Positions 1 through 9,670 are shown, numbered from the stretch's first letter. The stretch is DNA of 64,000 bases from Polyangia bacterium (GCA_030424595.1 JAUHWG010000002.1:310001-374000); one strand, 5' to 3'. The notes: generated by a model not told the origin, from the letters alone. Made by a program: numbers and translations.

Positions 1-100
1 CCGCCACCGCCGATCCCAGGCTGACCTCCGCGCGGAAGATCGCGCGGTCTTGGTCGGGCCCGGTGAGCGAGGCTGCACGACGTCCCTCTCTCCTGCTCAC
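1..100 (-). CDS. possible 5' end of a divergent gene, cut by the window edge
   Basis: On the minus strand an open frame runs from a GTG at 100-98 off the left edge of the window. It gives about 33 residues, including the stretch [20 protein letters not shown]. Composition and codon use look protein-like, but there is no clear ribosome binding site and no recognisable domain. If real, it is transcribed away from the DUF4215 lipoprotein gene that starts at 190, leaving a shared promoter region of about 90 bases. The fragment is too short to assign a function. Confidence 0.25.
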   Translation of the reverse strand, partial: MSRREGRRAASLTGPDQDRAIFRAEVSLGSAVA

Positions 101-189
101 GAAGAATGGCGACGAGCGAGCGCTCGAAAACACGCCCCTCCATCTGCTCAATTATCGTGAATTCCCAAAGCCGCCCTATGATGCCGGCG

Positions 190-1428
190 ATGCGCGCCTC
201 TGCCCCCATCATGTCGCTGTTGCTCCTCAGCTCGTGCACAGAGCCCAACCCCTACCTCGGGGTCTGCGGCAACAACATCGTCGAGCCCGACTTCGATGAG
301 GAGTGTGACGACGGCTCCGGCAACGGAGGGTCCACGTGCTCATCCGAGTGCCGCCTCCCGGCCTGCGGAGACGGGATCGTCCAGGCCGGCGAAGAGTGCG
401 ACCTCGGCGGACAGAACAGCGACGACGGCGAGTGTTCGGCGACCTGCACCCAGCCCTCCTGCGGTGATGGGATCCTCCAGCCCGGCGAGGTCTGCGATGA
501 CGGCGCTGACAACCGCGCCGCGGACGGCGAGCCTGGCTGCTCGACCCAGTGCGAGCCCCTCCCCTACTGCGGCGACGGCGAGGCCCAGGCCGACCTCGGC
601 GAGACCTGCGACGACGGCAACGACGTCGACGACGACGCCTGCTCCAACACCTGCACCAGCGCGAGCTGTGGCGATGGTGTGATCCAGCCGGGCGAGGAGT
701 GCGACGACGGCAACGACGATGACAGCGACGCCTGCACCAGCGAATGCAAGGGCGCCTTCTGTGGCGACGGCATCGTCCTGGAGGGGATCGAGGATTGCGA
801 TGACGGCAACGAGAGCAACGCCGACAGCTGCTTGAGCACCTGCTTCGCCGCGACCTGTGGCGACGGAGTCCTCTGGGACGGCGTCGAGGAGTGTGACGAC
901 GGCAACGCTGATCCCAGCGACGGCTGCACACCGCAGTGTGCCCTCAACCGGACGGTCTTCGTCGCAGAGGCCGAGCTCACCGCCGACTTCGGCGGGTTTA
1001 CTGCCGCCGACGCGCTGTGCCAGACCGAAGCCGCGGCGGCCGGCCTCGCCAACGCCGACCGCTACAAGGCCTGGCTCAGCGACTCGCTCCTCTCGCCCGA
1101 GGACCGCTTTGAGGTGCGCAACGCCGCCTATCAAACCCCCTCAGGAGCGCTCATCGCCGACAACTGGGAGGACCTGACCGACGGCGAGCTCGCGAGCCCG
1201 ATCGCCGAGAACGCCAGCGGCGGGGCGATGGTAAACCTAGCCGTCTGGACAGGTACACTTCCGACAGGCCTCGCCCAAGGAGAAGGCCTCTACTGCGACG
1301 ACTGGACGATCAGCGCCGGGCAACCGACCTATACCGGCCTCACCTCGTCCGTCGACGGCTCCTGGACCTACCTCCCGGTCCAGACGAGCTGCGACGACGC
1401 CGCGCGCGTCTACTGCTTCGAGGACTAG
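190..1428 (+). CDS. DUF4215 cysteine-rich repeat lipoprotein with C-terminal DUF1554-like domain
   Basis: Predicted surface lipoprotein: a short signal ends in the lipobox LLLLSSC, followed by TEPNP. Seven consecutive Myxococcus-type cysteine-rich repeats follow, each starting CGDG or CGNN with a CDDGN-like acidic core (DUF4215 family). The last ~160 residues begin [10 protein letters not shown] and contain [13 protein letters not shown] and a terminal VYCFED. They resemble DUF1554/endostatin-like domains known from Leptospira Len proteins (family name from memory). The ATG at 190 is preferred over one at 181, because the paralogue at 55942 keeps only the equivalent of this codon. Close paralogues lie at 53007 and 55942 with the same seven repeats in the same order. 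The role is unknown; the architecture suggests a disulphide-rich extracellular stalk with a globular tip. Confidence 0.85.
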   Translation: MRASAPIMSLLLLSSCTEPNPYLGVCGNNIVEPDFDEECDDGSGNGGSTCSSECRLPACGDGIVQAGEECDLGGQNSDDGECSATCTQPSCGDGILQPGEVCDDGADNRAADGEPGCSTQCEPLPYCGDGEAQADLGETCDDGNDVDDDACSNTCTSASCGDGVIQPGEECDDGNDDDSDACTSECKGAFCGDGIVLEGIEDCDDGNESNADSCLSTCFAATCGDGVLWDGVEECDDGNADPSDGCTPQCALNRTVFVAEAELTADFGGFTAADALCQTEAAAAGLANADRYKAWLSDSLLSPEDRFEVRNAAYQTPSGALIADNWEDLTDGELASPIAENASGGAMVNLAVWTGTLPTGLAQGEGLYCDDWTISAGQPTYTGLTSSVDGSWTYLPVQTSCDDAARVYCFED

Positions 1429-1659
1429 CGAACGCCATCCACGGCGAGCACCCGCTCGACTCCGTTCTCCTCGGGGGTGACAACGCCGACAACGCCCAGG
1501 AGAACGAGCTCGGATGGTTCCCGGCTGAAACCGCAAACCTCCGCGCCATCAGCGCTTCTGCCTCCACGGGGCTCTGTGTGCCTAAACTCCCGGTTGGTGC
1601 CGCTTGAATGCTCCGCGGATCGTGGCGCAACAGCGGGCCAAGGCGGCCGACCCCCGGGC

Positions 1660-3309
1660 ATGAGTCTGCCCCACGCGCTTGACAGTCCTCGGCCGCGCTC
1701 GCCAACCTGCGGGCTAGCAGTGCAGCAACTGGGGAACTACGAGCTTCTGCGGCGTCTTGGGAGCGGCGGCATGGCCGAGGTCTGGATGGCCAGGATGCTG
1801 GCCGGGGATCGGATCACCAAGGCGGTCGCGCTCAAGCTCCTGACGGCGCCGCGGGTCGATGACGAGCGCTATCGGCGGATGTTCGTCGAGGAGGCGAGGC
1901 TGAGCATGCTCCTCGGCCACTCGAACATCGTCCAGGTCTTCGACGCGGGGTCGCAGCAGGGGGTCGCCTATCTCGCGATGGAGTGGGTCGACGGTCTCAA
2001 CCTCGATCAGCTGGGGAGGCTAGCACGGGAGCGTCGCTTGCCGATCACGACGGAGCTCGCCGCCCATATCGTCGGCGAGATCCTCCAAGCCTTGGCCTAC
2101 GCGCACACCGTGACCCGTGATGGTGAGCCGCTCGGTCTCATCCATCGTGATGTGTCGCCGCAGAACGTCCTCGTAAGCGTCTCCGGCGAGGTCAAGCTCG
2201 CCGACTTCGGGATCGCCCGCTTGGCGAGAGAGGAGACCTCCGGCCTCTTTCTCAAGGGCAAGCTTCGCTATATGCCACCGGAGCAGATCTGCGGCGTAAG
2301 CAACGCGCCGACGGTCGATCTCTACGCCGTCGGAGCGATCTTCCACGAGCTCCTCGACGGAGTTCGCTTCCGCGATGGCGACGACGATCCGGCGATCTAC
2401 GCCCAGATCCAGAACTGCGGGATCCCGGATCTGCGTCGTCGGAACGTCCCGCCAGTGCTCGATGCGCTGCGCAAGCGACTCCTAGAGCCCGATCCGGAGC
2501 GACGCCTCGGCTCCGCGATCGAGGGGCTGGAGCTGCTGCGGACCTGGCTGGGCTACCGCAACGAGACCCTGGCGCTCGCTCGGCTCTGCCGTCTCTGCCT
2601 CGGGGTGACAGCGCCGCGTTCGGGCGTCGAGGACCAGGTCGAGAGCGCCGTCCCTGCGCCGCTCATCGGCAGCGCGGCGCACTCGGATCTGGAGGTTCAG
2701 AGGGGACGCCGCCTGTGGCCGATCGCGCTCTTGGGGGGGATGGTCGCGGCCCTCGGTCTCGGCGGGGCTGCCATGCTGGTGGGTGAGGATGAGCCGGTGG
2801 TGACCGCCGCACCGCTCCCCGTCGACCTACCTGGCGAAGGCGACAAAAAAGCGAGCGGGGCGGGTCTTCCGGCCCCTGCGGAGACCCCCGCAGGGACCCG
2901 CGATGACGTCGACGCGCCGGAACCGACGCGAGCCTCACCAGCTCTAGCGACCCCAAACGCCGACCGCGAGACGGAGGAGAGGCCCGCAGATCTGGTTGCG
3001 CGAGCCAAGGAGACCAAGCCCCGGCCGAGCCGCAAGGTCGCCCGTCAGCCAGCCCGGGTCCGCTTCCTCGCCGGTGATGCAGGGGGCCTCAACCACTTTG
3101 TGTACGTCCGGATTCAGGGGGGAGACGAAAGTCGGGAGTTCGTCCTCGAGCCCGTGAAGTCGATCGAGCTCCCGCCAGGGCGCTATCGCGTCGAGTACCG
3201 GGTCGAGAGGTCCGATCCGTGGAGCGATGCCGGCCAGATCAGGCTCCAGGCCGGTCTGAGCTACGATGCGAGGATGTCGAAGAGCGGCGTCAGCCTGAGC
3301 CAGAGCTGA
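1660..3309 (+). CDS. membrane-anchored serine/threonine protein kinase
   Basis: Hanks-type kinase. Numbered from the ATG at 1660, the Gly loop LGSGGMAEVW is at 33-42, the ATP-binding Lys is K59 in VALK, the catalytic loop IHRDVSPQN is at 161-169, the metal-binding ADFG is at 181-184, and MPPEQ stands in the APE position. All catalytic residues are present, so it should be active. After the kinase domain come a single hydrophobic segment (LWPIALLGGMVAALGLGG), a Pro/Glu/Ala-rich linker and a C-terminal beta-rich region that may be PEGA-like and extracytoplasmic. The start is uncertain: a GTG at 1720 immediately precedes the kinase fold, and longer frames reach 1477. A TTGACA sits at 1679-1684 without a convincing -10. 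It probably relays an envelope signal; its partner is not visible here. Confidence 0.9.
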   Translation: MSLPHALDSPRPRSPTCGLAVQQLGNYELLRRLGSGGMAEVWMARMLAGDRITKAVALKLLTAPRVDDERYRRMFVEEARLSMLLGHSNIVQVFDAGSQQGVAYLAMEWVDGLNLDQLGRLARERRLPITTELAAHIVGEILQALAYAHTVTRDGEPLGLIHRDVSPQNVLVSVSGEVKLADFGIARLAREETSGLFLKGKLRYMPPEQICGVSNAPTVDLYAVGAIFHELLDGVRFRDGDDDPAIYAQIQNCGIPDLRRRNVPPVLDALRKRLLEPDPERRLGSAIEGLELLRTWLGYRNETLALARLCRLCLGVTAPRSGVEDQVESAVPAPLIGSAAHSDLEVQRGRRLWPIALLGGMVAALGLGGAAMLVGEDEPVVTAAPLPVDLPGEGDKKASGAGLPAPAETPAGTRDDVDAPEPTRASPALATPNADRETEERPADLVARAKETKPRPSRKVARQPARVRFLAGDAGGLNHFVYVRIQGGDESREFVLEPVKSIELPPGRYRVEYRVERSDPWSDAGQIRLQAGLSYDARMSKSGVSLSQS

Positions 3310-3380
3310 GCGACCTGAGCATCGCGGACACCCCGACACTCATCGACGTCGACGCGGTCGAGACCTCGGGGACGCCGAGC

Positions 3381-3598
3381 CGCTCGGGTGAAGCCGCCAC
3401 CCGGATGGGGACGAGACCCTGAACCTTCTCCCCATCGGCATGCAACTATACGCGCAACTCGCAACGCGCCCCCAGCCCCCTTCCGGACGCCCGCTCTCCG
3501 GGACTACGATGCCCCCGATGCGCCTGTGCGATCCGCGTTACCTGCGGCTCTACGCGGGTTTGCGAGGGCGCCCTACATCAGCGCTTATTCAGGGCTAG
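3381..3598 (+). pseudogene. remnant upstream region and start of a DUF4215 lipoprotein gene
   Basis: From 3381 to about 3530 this stretch closely resembles the upstream region and first codons of the DUF4215 gene at 53007 (aligned segment there 52858-53021). It shares the 15-mer GACGAGACCCTGAAC (3410-3424 and 52888-52902), the GCAACGCGCCCC block, and the start context CTACGATGCCCnCGATGCGC. The frame from the conserved ATG at 3518 diverges at once and stops at 3598 after 26 codons, with no lipobox or cysteine repeats. It is best read as a decayed or truncated copy that kept its promoter and leader. The stop lies in a CTAG shared with the convergent sigma-factor gene. Confidence 0.6.
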
Positions 3599-4908
3599 CT
3601 CCTGGCGCAGGGATCCGTGAGCCGGCGAGCGACGCTCGAGTCGGGATAATCGCGGCGCAGCGCGGCCGCCTCTCCCCTCGCCTCGCGGACCCGACCCAGG
3701 ACGCAGAGGCTCTCGATCCGCAGGGCGCTTCGGGCCTCCCGGAGGGACCCGTCGGGGAAGCTCAGGGTATGGTCGCGGAGGTGTGCGAGCGCCTGCTCCG
3801 GCGAGCCGGCGTTGAGCGCCTCCTTCGCCCGAGCGAGGAGACGCGCCTCGCGGCCGAGATCCGACGGGGCTCCTTCGAGCTCGCCTTCGATCTCGCCTTG
3901 GATCTCGCCTTCCATCTGGCCTTTGATCTCGGCGGAGCTCTCAGCGGAGCCCCCATCCTCTTCGGCTCCGCCGGCGACGGGCCCCGGCGCTGAGGTGAAG
4001 GCCTTCCCCCGCGGCCGCTGCGGAGCGAGGCTCGCAGACGTCTCATCCGCGCTCGTCGGGGTCGCCGGCGGAGGGGGCTCGATCGCCGCGACATCCGCCG
4101 TCGTGTCGTCGGCGGAGCCCACGCCCGCGCTCACCCCTCCTTCGCCGCGACCCCGCCTGACCTGCTCGCTCGACCTACTCAGGGCCGCCGAGTCCTCCCT
4201 GGGCGAGCGGACCTCGTCGACGACGAGGGCCGTCGCGGTGACGGTCGCGAGCCCCGCGATCGCCGCGCCCGCCTTCGCCTTCGCTGACCATGCGCCGATC
4301 CACGCCAGCGCCCCGCCGCCCCCCTTGATCTGCGGCAGGAGCAGGGCGAAGGCCGGGCGGGCCTCGGCCCGGGTCGCCGGCGGCTCGTCGAGGGCGACAA
4401 ACACCCGCATCATCGCCGCCCTCGCCGAGCGCAGGCGCGAGTAGGCGGCCTCGAGGTGGATGCCGAGCTCCGACGCGATCTCAGGGCCGGTCCGCCCCTC
4501 CAGCTCGCCGAGGATGAAGACCTCACGGCGCGGCGGATCCAGGTGCTCGATCACCTTCTCCAGGAGCAGCCGCGCCTCGATCTTGCCGCGGGGATCGTTG
4601 TTGTTGCGGAGGTCTCGCTCCGACCCGAGCTCGGAGAGCTTCCGTCGCTGACGCTGCTGGCTGCGTCGATAGCGAAACGCGACCTTGCGGGCGATCCCGA
4701 CCAGCCACGGCTTGATCGGCCGCCCCGCCTCAAAGCTGTCGCGACGGCGATAGCAGGTGATGAACACCTCCTGGTGCGCGTCATCGATCAGGGCGTCGGG
4801 GACCCCCAGGTTCGCCAGCACCGTCCACACGTAGCGGTAGTACAGACGATGCACCCGCTCAAAGCCGCGGAGGCTGTAGAGGTCAGGGGATGGGGTCGCG
4901 GTCTCCAC
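3595..4908 (-). CDS. ECF-type RNA polymerase sigma factor with long C-terminal extension
   Basis: Residues near the start (FERVHRLYYRYVWTVLANLG) and DDAHQEVFITCYRR form sigma region 2. REVFILGELEGRTGPEIASE with HLEAAYSRLRSAR forms region 4, the -35-binding helix-turn-helix. After region 4 comes a hydrophobic segment (AKAGAAIAGLATVTATALVV) and a ~200-residue Ala/Glu/Ser-rich tail containing GQMEGEIQGEIEGELEG and a TPR-like end. The tail may be membrane-anchored and act as a built-in regulator, as in other myxobacterial sigma factors with C-terminal extensions. A GTG at 4908 is chosen because GGAGA lies 12 bases upstream and it overlaps the end of the preceding gene by only 26 bases. Longer frames reach 5010. 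It is translationally coupled to the outer-membrane-like gene upstream. Confidence 0.85.
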   Translation of the reverse strand: METATPSPDLYSLRGFERVHRLYYRYVWTVLANLGVPDALIDDAHQEVFITCYRRRDSFEAGRPIKPWLVGIARKVAFRYRRSQQRQRRKLSELGSERDLRNNNDPRGKIEARLLLEKVIEHLDPPRREVFILGELEGRTGPEIASELGIHLEAAYSRLRSARAAMMRVFVALDEPPATRAEARPAFALLLPQIKGGGGALAWIGAWSAKAKAGAAIAGLATVTATALVVDEVRSPREDSAALSRSSEQVRRGRGEGGVSAGVGSADDTTADVAAIEPPPPATPTSADETSASLAPQRPRGKAFTSAPGPVAGGAEEDGGSAESSAEIKGQMEGEIQGEIEGELEGAPSDLGREARLLARAKEALNAGSPEQALAHLRDHTLSFPDGSLREARSALRIESLCVLGRVREARGEAAALRRDYPDSSVARRLTDPCARS

Positions 4909-6037
4909 TCGAGGGGGGATTCTCCGGCTTTCGCCGGATCTGGTTCGGGATCCGAAATTCAACCCCCAACCCCGCGCGGACAGGCACACGCGCGGTCTCA
5001 TAGAGTACATCGTCGGCGAACACGTAGCGGCTACGAGCGAAGGGCGCGGCGATCTCGAGATCGGCGAAGAGCACCACCTGCGACGTCAGCTCGATCATCA
5101 GGGACGGACCTGCGGCCGCGCCGAGCCAGAGATCCAAAGCGCGGCGGTCGCCCGCGACCCCGAAGCCTGCGGCCCGGAGCGCGCCGACCTCGACGCTGGC
5201 GCAGATCGGCGCCTCGACCCGGCCGCGCCCGAGGCGGACGCAGGCGCCCAGACGGCCGTAGCCGAGCTCAATGCGACCGTTTCGGGCGTAGCTCGCGGCG
5301 CTCCCGGTCCGCCGCGGCGGCAGGTAGCGCCCGCCGAGGACCAGGCGAAATCGCTCCGTCAAGGCGACCACGCCGAGCCCGAGGCCCCCGGCGACCCCCG
5401 CGAGCGATCCGTAGTCGATCCCACCGCCGACCTGGAGGGCGAGCCCCTTGGCCCGAGGTCGTCGGGCCTCGCGGGGCGCGACCAAGGGCGCTCCGCTCGT
5501 GTCAGGGTCGCGCCCGAGCGGCTCCGACGTGTCCGGTGGCAGAGCCTCGACCTCCGGCTCCGGCTCGCGCTCCGGCTCACGCTCACGCTCACGCTCCGGC
5601 GTCGCCTCGGTCGCAGCGATAGCACTACCGTCCTCTGGCTCCCCGACGCGGTCCACGACCACGGGAGGCGCCCCCTCGACCACCGGAGGGTCTCCCCCGG
5701 CCCCAGCAGCCCCAGCCTCATCCTCGGCGAGGAGCGCGAGGAGGAGCACCGCCGCGTCCGCGAGGCCGTCGCAGGTCGCCGCCTCCAGGACCCGCGCCTC
5801 ATCGTGGTCGCGCCAACGAACCGCGAGATCGAGCCGCCAGCTCGCCCCGCCGCCGCTCACCCGCGCCTGCGCCGACCCGGAGAAGGTGCCCTCACCGAGC
5901 AGCTTGGCGAGACGGCCCCGCACCTGAGCGGCGTTAGGACAGCCCGCAGGCGCCTCCCAGCCCAGCGACGGCTCCCCGCTCTCCGCCGAACCGGAGACCC
6001 CGAGGGTCCAAACAAGCGCGCTGATGAGGCCGACCAT
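4883..6037 (-). CDS. predicted secreted/outer-membrane beta-barrel-like protein
   Basis: The N-terminus MVGLISALVWTLGVSGSAES is a signal peptide. An N-terminal domain contains APAGCPNAAQVRGRLAKLLG, a pattern often seen at the start of myxobacterial exported proteins encoded beside sigma factors. A Pro/Glu/Arg low-complexity linker (EREREREPEREPEPEVE) follows. The last ~190 residues have alternating hydrophobic strands (ALQVGGGIDYGSLAGVAGGLG, RFRLVLGGRYLPPR) that suggest an outer-membrane beta-barrel. The gene overlaps the sigma factor by 26 bases and is upstream of it in one operon. It could be a sensor or a co-expressed envelope component; I do not recognise a named family. Confidence 0.7.
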   Translation of the reverse strand: MVGLISALVWTLGVSGSAESGEPSLGWEAPAGCPNAAQVRGRLAKLLGEGTFSGSAQARVSGGGASWRLDLAVRWRDHDEARVLEAATCDGLADAAVLLLALLAEDEAGAAGAGGDPPVVEGAPPVVVDRVGEPEDGSAIAATEATPEREREREPEREPEPEVEALPPDTSEPLGRDPDTSGAPLVAPREARRPRAKGLALQVGGGIDYGSLAGVAGGLGLGVVALTERFRLVLGGRYLPPRRTGSAASYARNGRIELGYGRLGACVRLGRGRVEAPICASVEVGALRAAGFGVAGDRRALDLWLGAAAGPSLMIELTSQVVLFADLEIAAPFARSRYVFADDVLYETARVPVRAGLGVEFRIPNQIRRKPENPPSSGDRDPIP

Positions 6038-6076
6038 GATGCCGCTGGAGGCGACGATGGTAGCTCAGCTGCCCGT

Positions 6077-7666
6077 TCAGATGCAGTCGAGCCGCATCAT
6101 CCGGGTGTCTATGGTGTCTTCCTCGTTCTTCTCCTCCCAGGCCAGCAGCAGGCCGCGCGGGTGTGCCAGCGGAGCAACGCCGGGGTAGGCCGCTTCGTAG
6201 GACGTGAGGTTGATGTACATCGCCTCGCCCAGCGGCTGAAATTCGAAGTCGAAGTGCTGGATCTTGAACGCGTAGACCGAGACCAGCTCGTCCGGCTCGA
6301 GGAGGATCGTGCGATGGAGCGTGGTGATCCCAAATTCCGTGACATGTGTGACCGGCCAGCTGTTCATGACCTGGTCGGCGACGTAGGAGATAGGCGTCGT
6401 CGTCATCGCCCCAGGGGGCCACGGGAGCGGGTCGCCTCCGGCGTCGAGCACCTGGGCGCGCAAGGTTCGGTGCGGGTCAGAGGCGCCCGTGCCCTCACTC
6501 TCGTGCCATAGGAGCCAGGTCAGTCCGAACTTGTCGATCGCCCATGGCCTCGACACCGGACCGGTGCTCGCCAGCCCGTCGATGACGTGGGTCGGCGCGA
6601 AGTCGTCGACCGCGGTCCCGTCCTCGTCGGGGTTGGTGGGCTCCGCGAGCACGACGGCGTGGGGGGTGCACAGCGGGCTCGACTCGTCACATTCGTTCTG
6701 AGCGATCGCTACAGCGAGGCGATCGCCCGCCCAAAATGTCCGCACTCCTCCGCCCGGGTACGGGCCTTCCTCGGTCAGCGGAGCCGGGCCCGCGAGCGGA
6801 GCACCGCTGGCGTCGAGGATGCCGAGCGAGAACCCGCTGGCGATGCCCGGCAGTATCTTGTCGTACTCACTCGTCGTGTAGGTCGCCACAAACCGCCCCC
6901 CAGAGGGGGCCAGCAGCAGATCGACGAAGCTCGCGTTCGTGTTTGACTGAACCTCGACCTCGTCTGTGATCGCCCACGCGTCGACGTCGAGCACCGAGAA
7001 GAAGGTGTCGTAGTCGTTGTAACCGTCCGGGTCGCCCGTCCACAGGTAGGCGAAGCGATGGCCGTCTCCGGGGAGCAGGGCCATGCGAGAGCGGTAGTGT
7101 CCGTTGTCCGTGAGTCGCAGGGGCGACGCCACCTGCTTGACGTCATCGGGCCAATCGCCTCCGAGCTCAAAGGTGCGGGCCCTCATCTCCGAGTGCGGGG
7201 AGCCGTTCGACTCGAGTCGCACGCCCATGACACGCGCCGCCGTATTGGCCTCAGCGTCTCCAGGGTCGAGCACGATCAGCGACTGGGGCAGCGCAAAGGA
7301 GAGCTGTTGCGGGAGCCAAGCCTCGCCGTCCACCACGGCGAGCTCGCAGGGGATCGGGAGTGCGGGCTCCGAGGGCCCCGTCGCCTCGCTGGTCGAGGAC
7401 GTGTCATCGCCGGTGGAGCTCGATCCTGTGGTCGTCGTGCCCGACCCGCCGCTCGCCTCGGACTCGGCCTCGGCCTCGGCCTCCGAGGTGCCGCCCGTCT
7501 CGGTGGCACCGCTCGTGCCAGGAGCCGCAGGCGCGCAGGCGAGGCTAACGAGCCCCAGAGTAGGCAAGAGATAGCGGACCACCAGGGCACGATGCCCGAG
7601 CCCGAACGGCGGCACAAGCCCGCACGAGGGCGCTCGTCGGAGCGCGACGGGAGATCGGGGCGCCAT
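6077..7666 (-). CDS. large secreted lipoprotein of unknown function
   Basis: A lipobox-like LGLVSLACAPA ends the signal region. It is followed by a Ser/Thr/Glu/Gly linker (TEGGTSEA-like runs, then TTTTGSSSTGDDTSS) and a ~430-residue domain with strand-like repeats, Trp and Asp motifs (FAYLWTGDPDGYNDYDTF; RPWAIDKFGLTWLLWHESEG) and few charged clusters, probably a beta-propeller. The ATG at 7666 gives a long signal region; a GTG at 7582 would give a very short one, and frames extend to 7786. It is transcribed divergently from the LRR lipoprotein at 7862. The function is not recognisable from sequence. Confidence 0.7.
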   Translation of the reverse strand: MAPRSPVALRRAPSCGLVPPFGLGHRALVVRYLLPTLGLVSLACAPAAPGTSGATETGGTSEAEAEAESEASGGSGTTTTGSSSTGDDTSSTSEATGPSEPALPIPCELAVVDGEAWLPQQLSFALPQSLIVLDPGDAEANTAARVMGVRLESNGSPHSEMRARTFELGGDWPDDVKQVASPLRLTDNGHYRSRMALLPGDGHRFAYLWTGDPDGYNDYDTFFSVLDVDAWAITDEVEVQSNTNASFVDLLLAPSGGRFVATYTTSEYDKILPGIASGFSLGILDASGAPLAGPAPLTEEGPYPGGGVRTFWAGDRLAVAIAQNECDESSPLCTPHAVVLAEPTNPDEDGTAVDDFAPTHVIDGLASTGPVSRPWAIDKFGLTWLLWHESEGTGASDPHRTLRAQVLDAGGDPLPWPPGAMTTTPISYVADQVMNSWPVTHVTEFGITTLHRTILLEPDELVSVYAFKIQHFDFEFQPLGEAMYINLTSYEAAYPGVAPLAHPRGLLLAWEEKNEEDTIDTRMMRLDCI

Positions 7667-7861
7667 GACCACCGACGCCGGTGAGCCCGTATGAGGCAGC
7701 AAACATGGACGTATGGACATGTCCGGGAGTCCTGCATCGAGCCTCCTGAAGGAGCGAATCTGTGGACACGTCGCAGGTATACCCACACGTTCAAGTCGAG
7801 CAATCGGTCGGCCTGGAGGCCGTAGAACACGCGGGCCCTCTCCGGGGTACCATCCAGAACG

Positions 7862-9670
7862 ATGCCACGAATGATCGGCCCCCTAATTGTGAGCATCGGC
7901 CTCGCGGCATGTCCCGGGCCCGATCAGGGGGACGACGGCAGCGCGACCCACTCAACCCCCACAACGACCGGAGACGCCCAGACCACCGGATCGAGCGGGG
8001 ACGAGGCCACCGGGAGCAGCGACAGCACCACCGGGAACACCTCCACCACCGGAGCGGCCTCCACTGCAGCCGGCAGCGACTCGGACGATCCCACCGGGGC
8101 CCCGGTGGACTGCTACCCCGGTAATCTTTGGGCCTCTGGGGATGAGCTCGACGCCGTGATCGCCGAGTTCAAGGGGGTCGAGTGCATCGCCGGATATGTC
8201 TCGATCAGCGGGTCGGATCGCCCGAACCTCCACGGGCTCGAGTCGCTCCGCCACATCGGCGGGAGGCTCGAGATCTCCCACAGTCAACTGACGTCCCTCG
8301 AAGGCCTGGAGAACCTCGACAGCGTAGGCGGCCCCCTGATCCTCCAGTTCGACGACGAGCTCGCTGACATCAGCCCGCTCTTTGGGCTCACAAAGCTCGG
8401 CGGGATCCGCCTGGGTGGCCTCCCCGGGGTCGAAGCCCTCGACCTCCCGGCGATCACGTCGCTCAAGGGCGATCTGTCGATCTCCAAGACCGGGATCAAG
8501 CACGTCGGCCTGGAGGCCGTCGAGAGCGTGGGCGGGCGCGTCTACGTTGAGAGCAACAAGAGTCTGGCCACCCTGGGGCTCGACGCGCTGACGACGATCG
8601 CGGAGGGTCTGAGCATCGCCGGAAATGACGCGCTTGTCTCGCTTCCGAGCCTCGAGTCCGTGGAGACCCTCGGCGGCGAGCTCCAGATCTACGCGAACAA
8701 GTCGATAACCTCGCTCGCCCCGCTTGCGGGGCTCCACACAGTCGCCGGTCCGATCTCGATCGGCTCGAATGACTCACTGACCTCCCTCGCAGGGCTTGGG
8801 TCCGTGGTCACGGCGCCCTCCCTCCGGATCTCCAACAACGGACTCCTCGACTGCAGCGGCCTTGACAGCTTGACGAGCCTCGGCGAGCTGAGGGTCGACG
8901 GCAACCCGGCGATGACCTCCCTCGCCGGCCTCGACGCCTTGGCCCAGGTCGAGACCATCACGATCGACGGCAACCCGGCGATGACCTCCCTCGCCGGCCT
9001 CGACGCCTTGGCCCAGGTCGAGACCATCACGATCGACGGCAACCCGGCGATGACCTCCCTCGCCGGTCTCGACGCCTTGACCCAGGTCGAGACCATCACG
9101 CTCGACGGCAACTCGAGCCTCGCCGCGCTCGACGGCCTCGCCTCCCTCGCGCACGTAGGCACCCTCGAGATCACAGGGTCCCCTCAGCTCGCGTCCTTGG
9201 CGGGCTTGGTGCTCGAGTCCGCCGACATCCTCCGGATCAGCGGCGGTTCGATGCCCGACCTCAAGGGTCTAGAGTCCCTCGCTCATGTGGGCAAGCTGGA
9301 GCTCCAGGGGATCGGGGGACTCCTCGACCTCGACGGCCTCGAGTCGCTGTCGACCGTCACCTCCGCCGAGATCGAGCTAAACCCCTCCCTCGCGAGCCTC
9401 GACGGGTTGCAAGGCCTCACAAGCGCGGGTGCGATCATCGTCCAGGAGAACCCAACCCTGCAATCCGTCGACGCCCTCGTCGCCAGCAAGGGCAGCGCCC
9501 TTATCGAGGTCGGCTACGTAAGCATCACGGACAACCTATCTCTGCCCACGTGCGACGCCCGGGCGGTCTACGACGAGCTGCTAGAGCAGCCGCTCAGCTA
9601 TTGCTTCACGGGCAACGCAGAGGATGCGTGCTCTGGGGATCCCGAGCTCTGTCCTTTCATCGATCCCTGA
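7862..9670 (+). CDS. leucine-rich repeat / receptor L-domain-like lipoprotein
   Basis: A signal peptide with lipobox SIGLAACPG is followed by a Thr/Ser/Gly-rich linker to about residue 78. After it come roughly twenty LRR-like units of 23-24 residues with the pattern GNPAMTSLAGLDALAQVETI, resembling receptor L domains. A cysteine pair (CYPGN...VECIAG) opens the repeat array, and a Cys-rich cap (TCDARAVYDELL...SYCFTGNAEDAC) closes it. The solenoid suggests protein-protein or cell-surface recognition. Three units at 8896-9102 are almost identical at DNA level, pointing to recent repeat expansion. It is divergent from the lipoprotein gene at 7666. The ligand is unknown. Confidence 0.85.
   Translation: MPRMIGPLIVSIGLAACPGPDQGDDGSATHSTPTTTGDAQTTGSSGDEATGSSDSTTGNTSTTGAASTAAGSDSDDPTGAPVDCYPGNLWASGDELDAVIAEFKGVECIAGYVSISGSDRPNLHGLESLRHIGGRLEISHSQLTSLEGLENLDSVGGPLILQFDDELADISPLFGLTKLGGIRLGGLPGVEALDLPAITSLKGDLSISKTGIKHVGLEAVESVGGRVYVESNKSLATLGLDALTTIAEGLSIAGNDALVSLPSLESVETLGGELQIYANKSITSLAPLAGLHTVAGPISIGSNDSLTSLAGLGSVVTAPSLRISNNGLLDCSGLDSLTSLGELRVDGNPAMTSLAGLDALAQVETITIDGNPAMTSLAGLDALAQVETITIDGNPAMTSLAGLDALTQVETITLDGNSSLAALDGLASLAHVGTLEITGSPQLASLAGLVLESADILRISGGSMPDLKGLESLAHVGKLELQGIGGLLDLDGLESLSTVTSAEIELNPSLASLDGLQGLTSAGAIIVQENPTLQSVDALVASKGSALIEVGYVSITDNLSLPTCDARAVYDELLEQPLSYCFTGNAEDACSGDPELCPFIDP
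8896..9102 (+). repeat. three tandem 69-bp repeats within the LRR gene
   Basis: Three head-to-tail copies of a 69-base unit start at 8896, 8965 and 9034. Each encodes 23 residues beginning DGNPAMTSLAGLDALAQV. Copies one and two are essentially identical and the third differs at a few bases. The surrounding LRR units are only loosely similar. This in-frame expansion is likely variable between strains. Confidence 0.9.

Noticed and set aside
4456..5622. A plus-strand open frame overlapping the sigma factor and barrel genes
   Set aside because: Arg/Pro-rich shadow. Both minus-strand genes have signature motifs and a coupled arrangement.
8896..9102. Possible CRISPR or mobile repeat
   Set aside because: The repeats are in frame within an LRR gene and encode standard 23-residue units.
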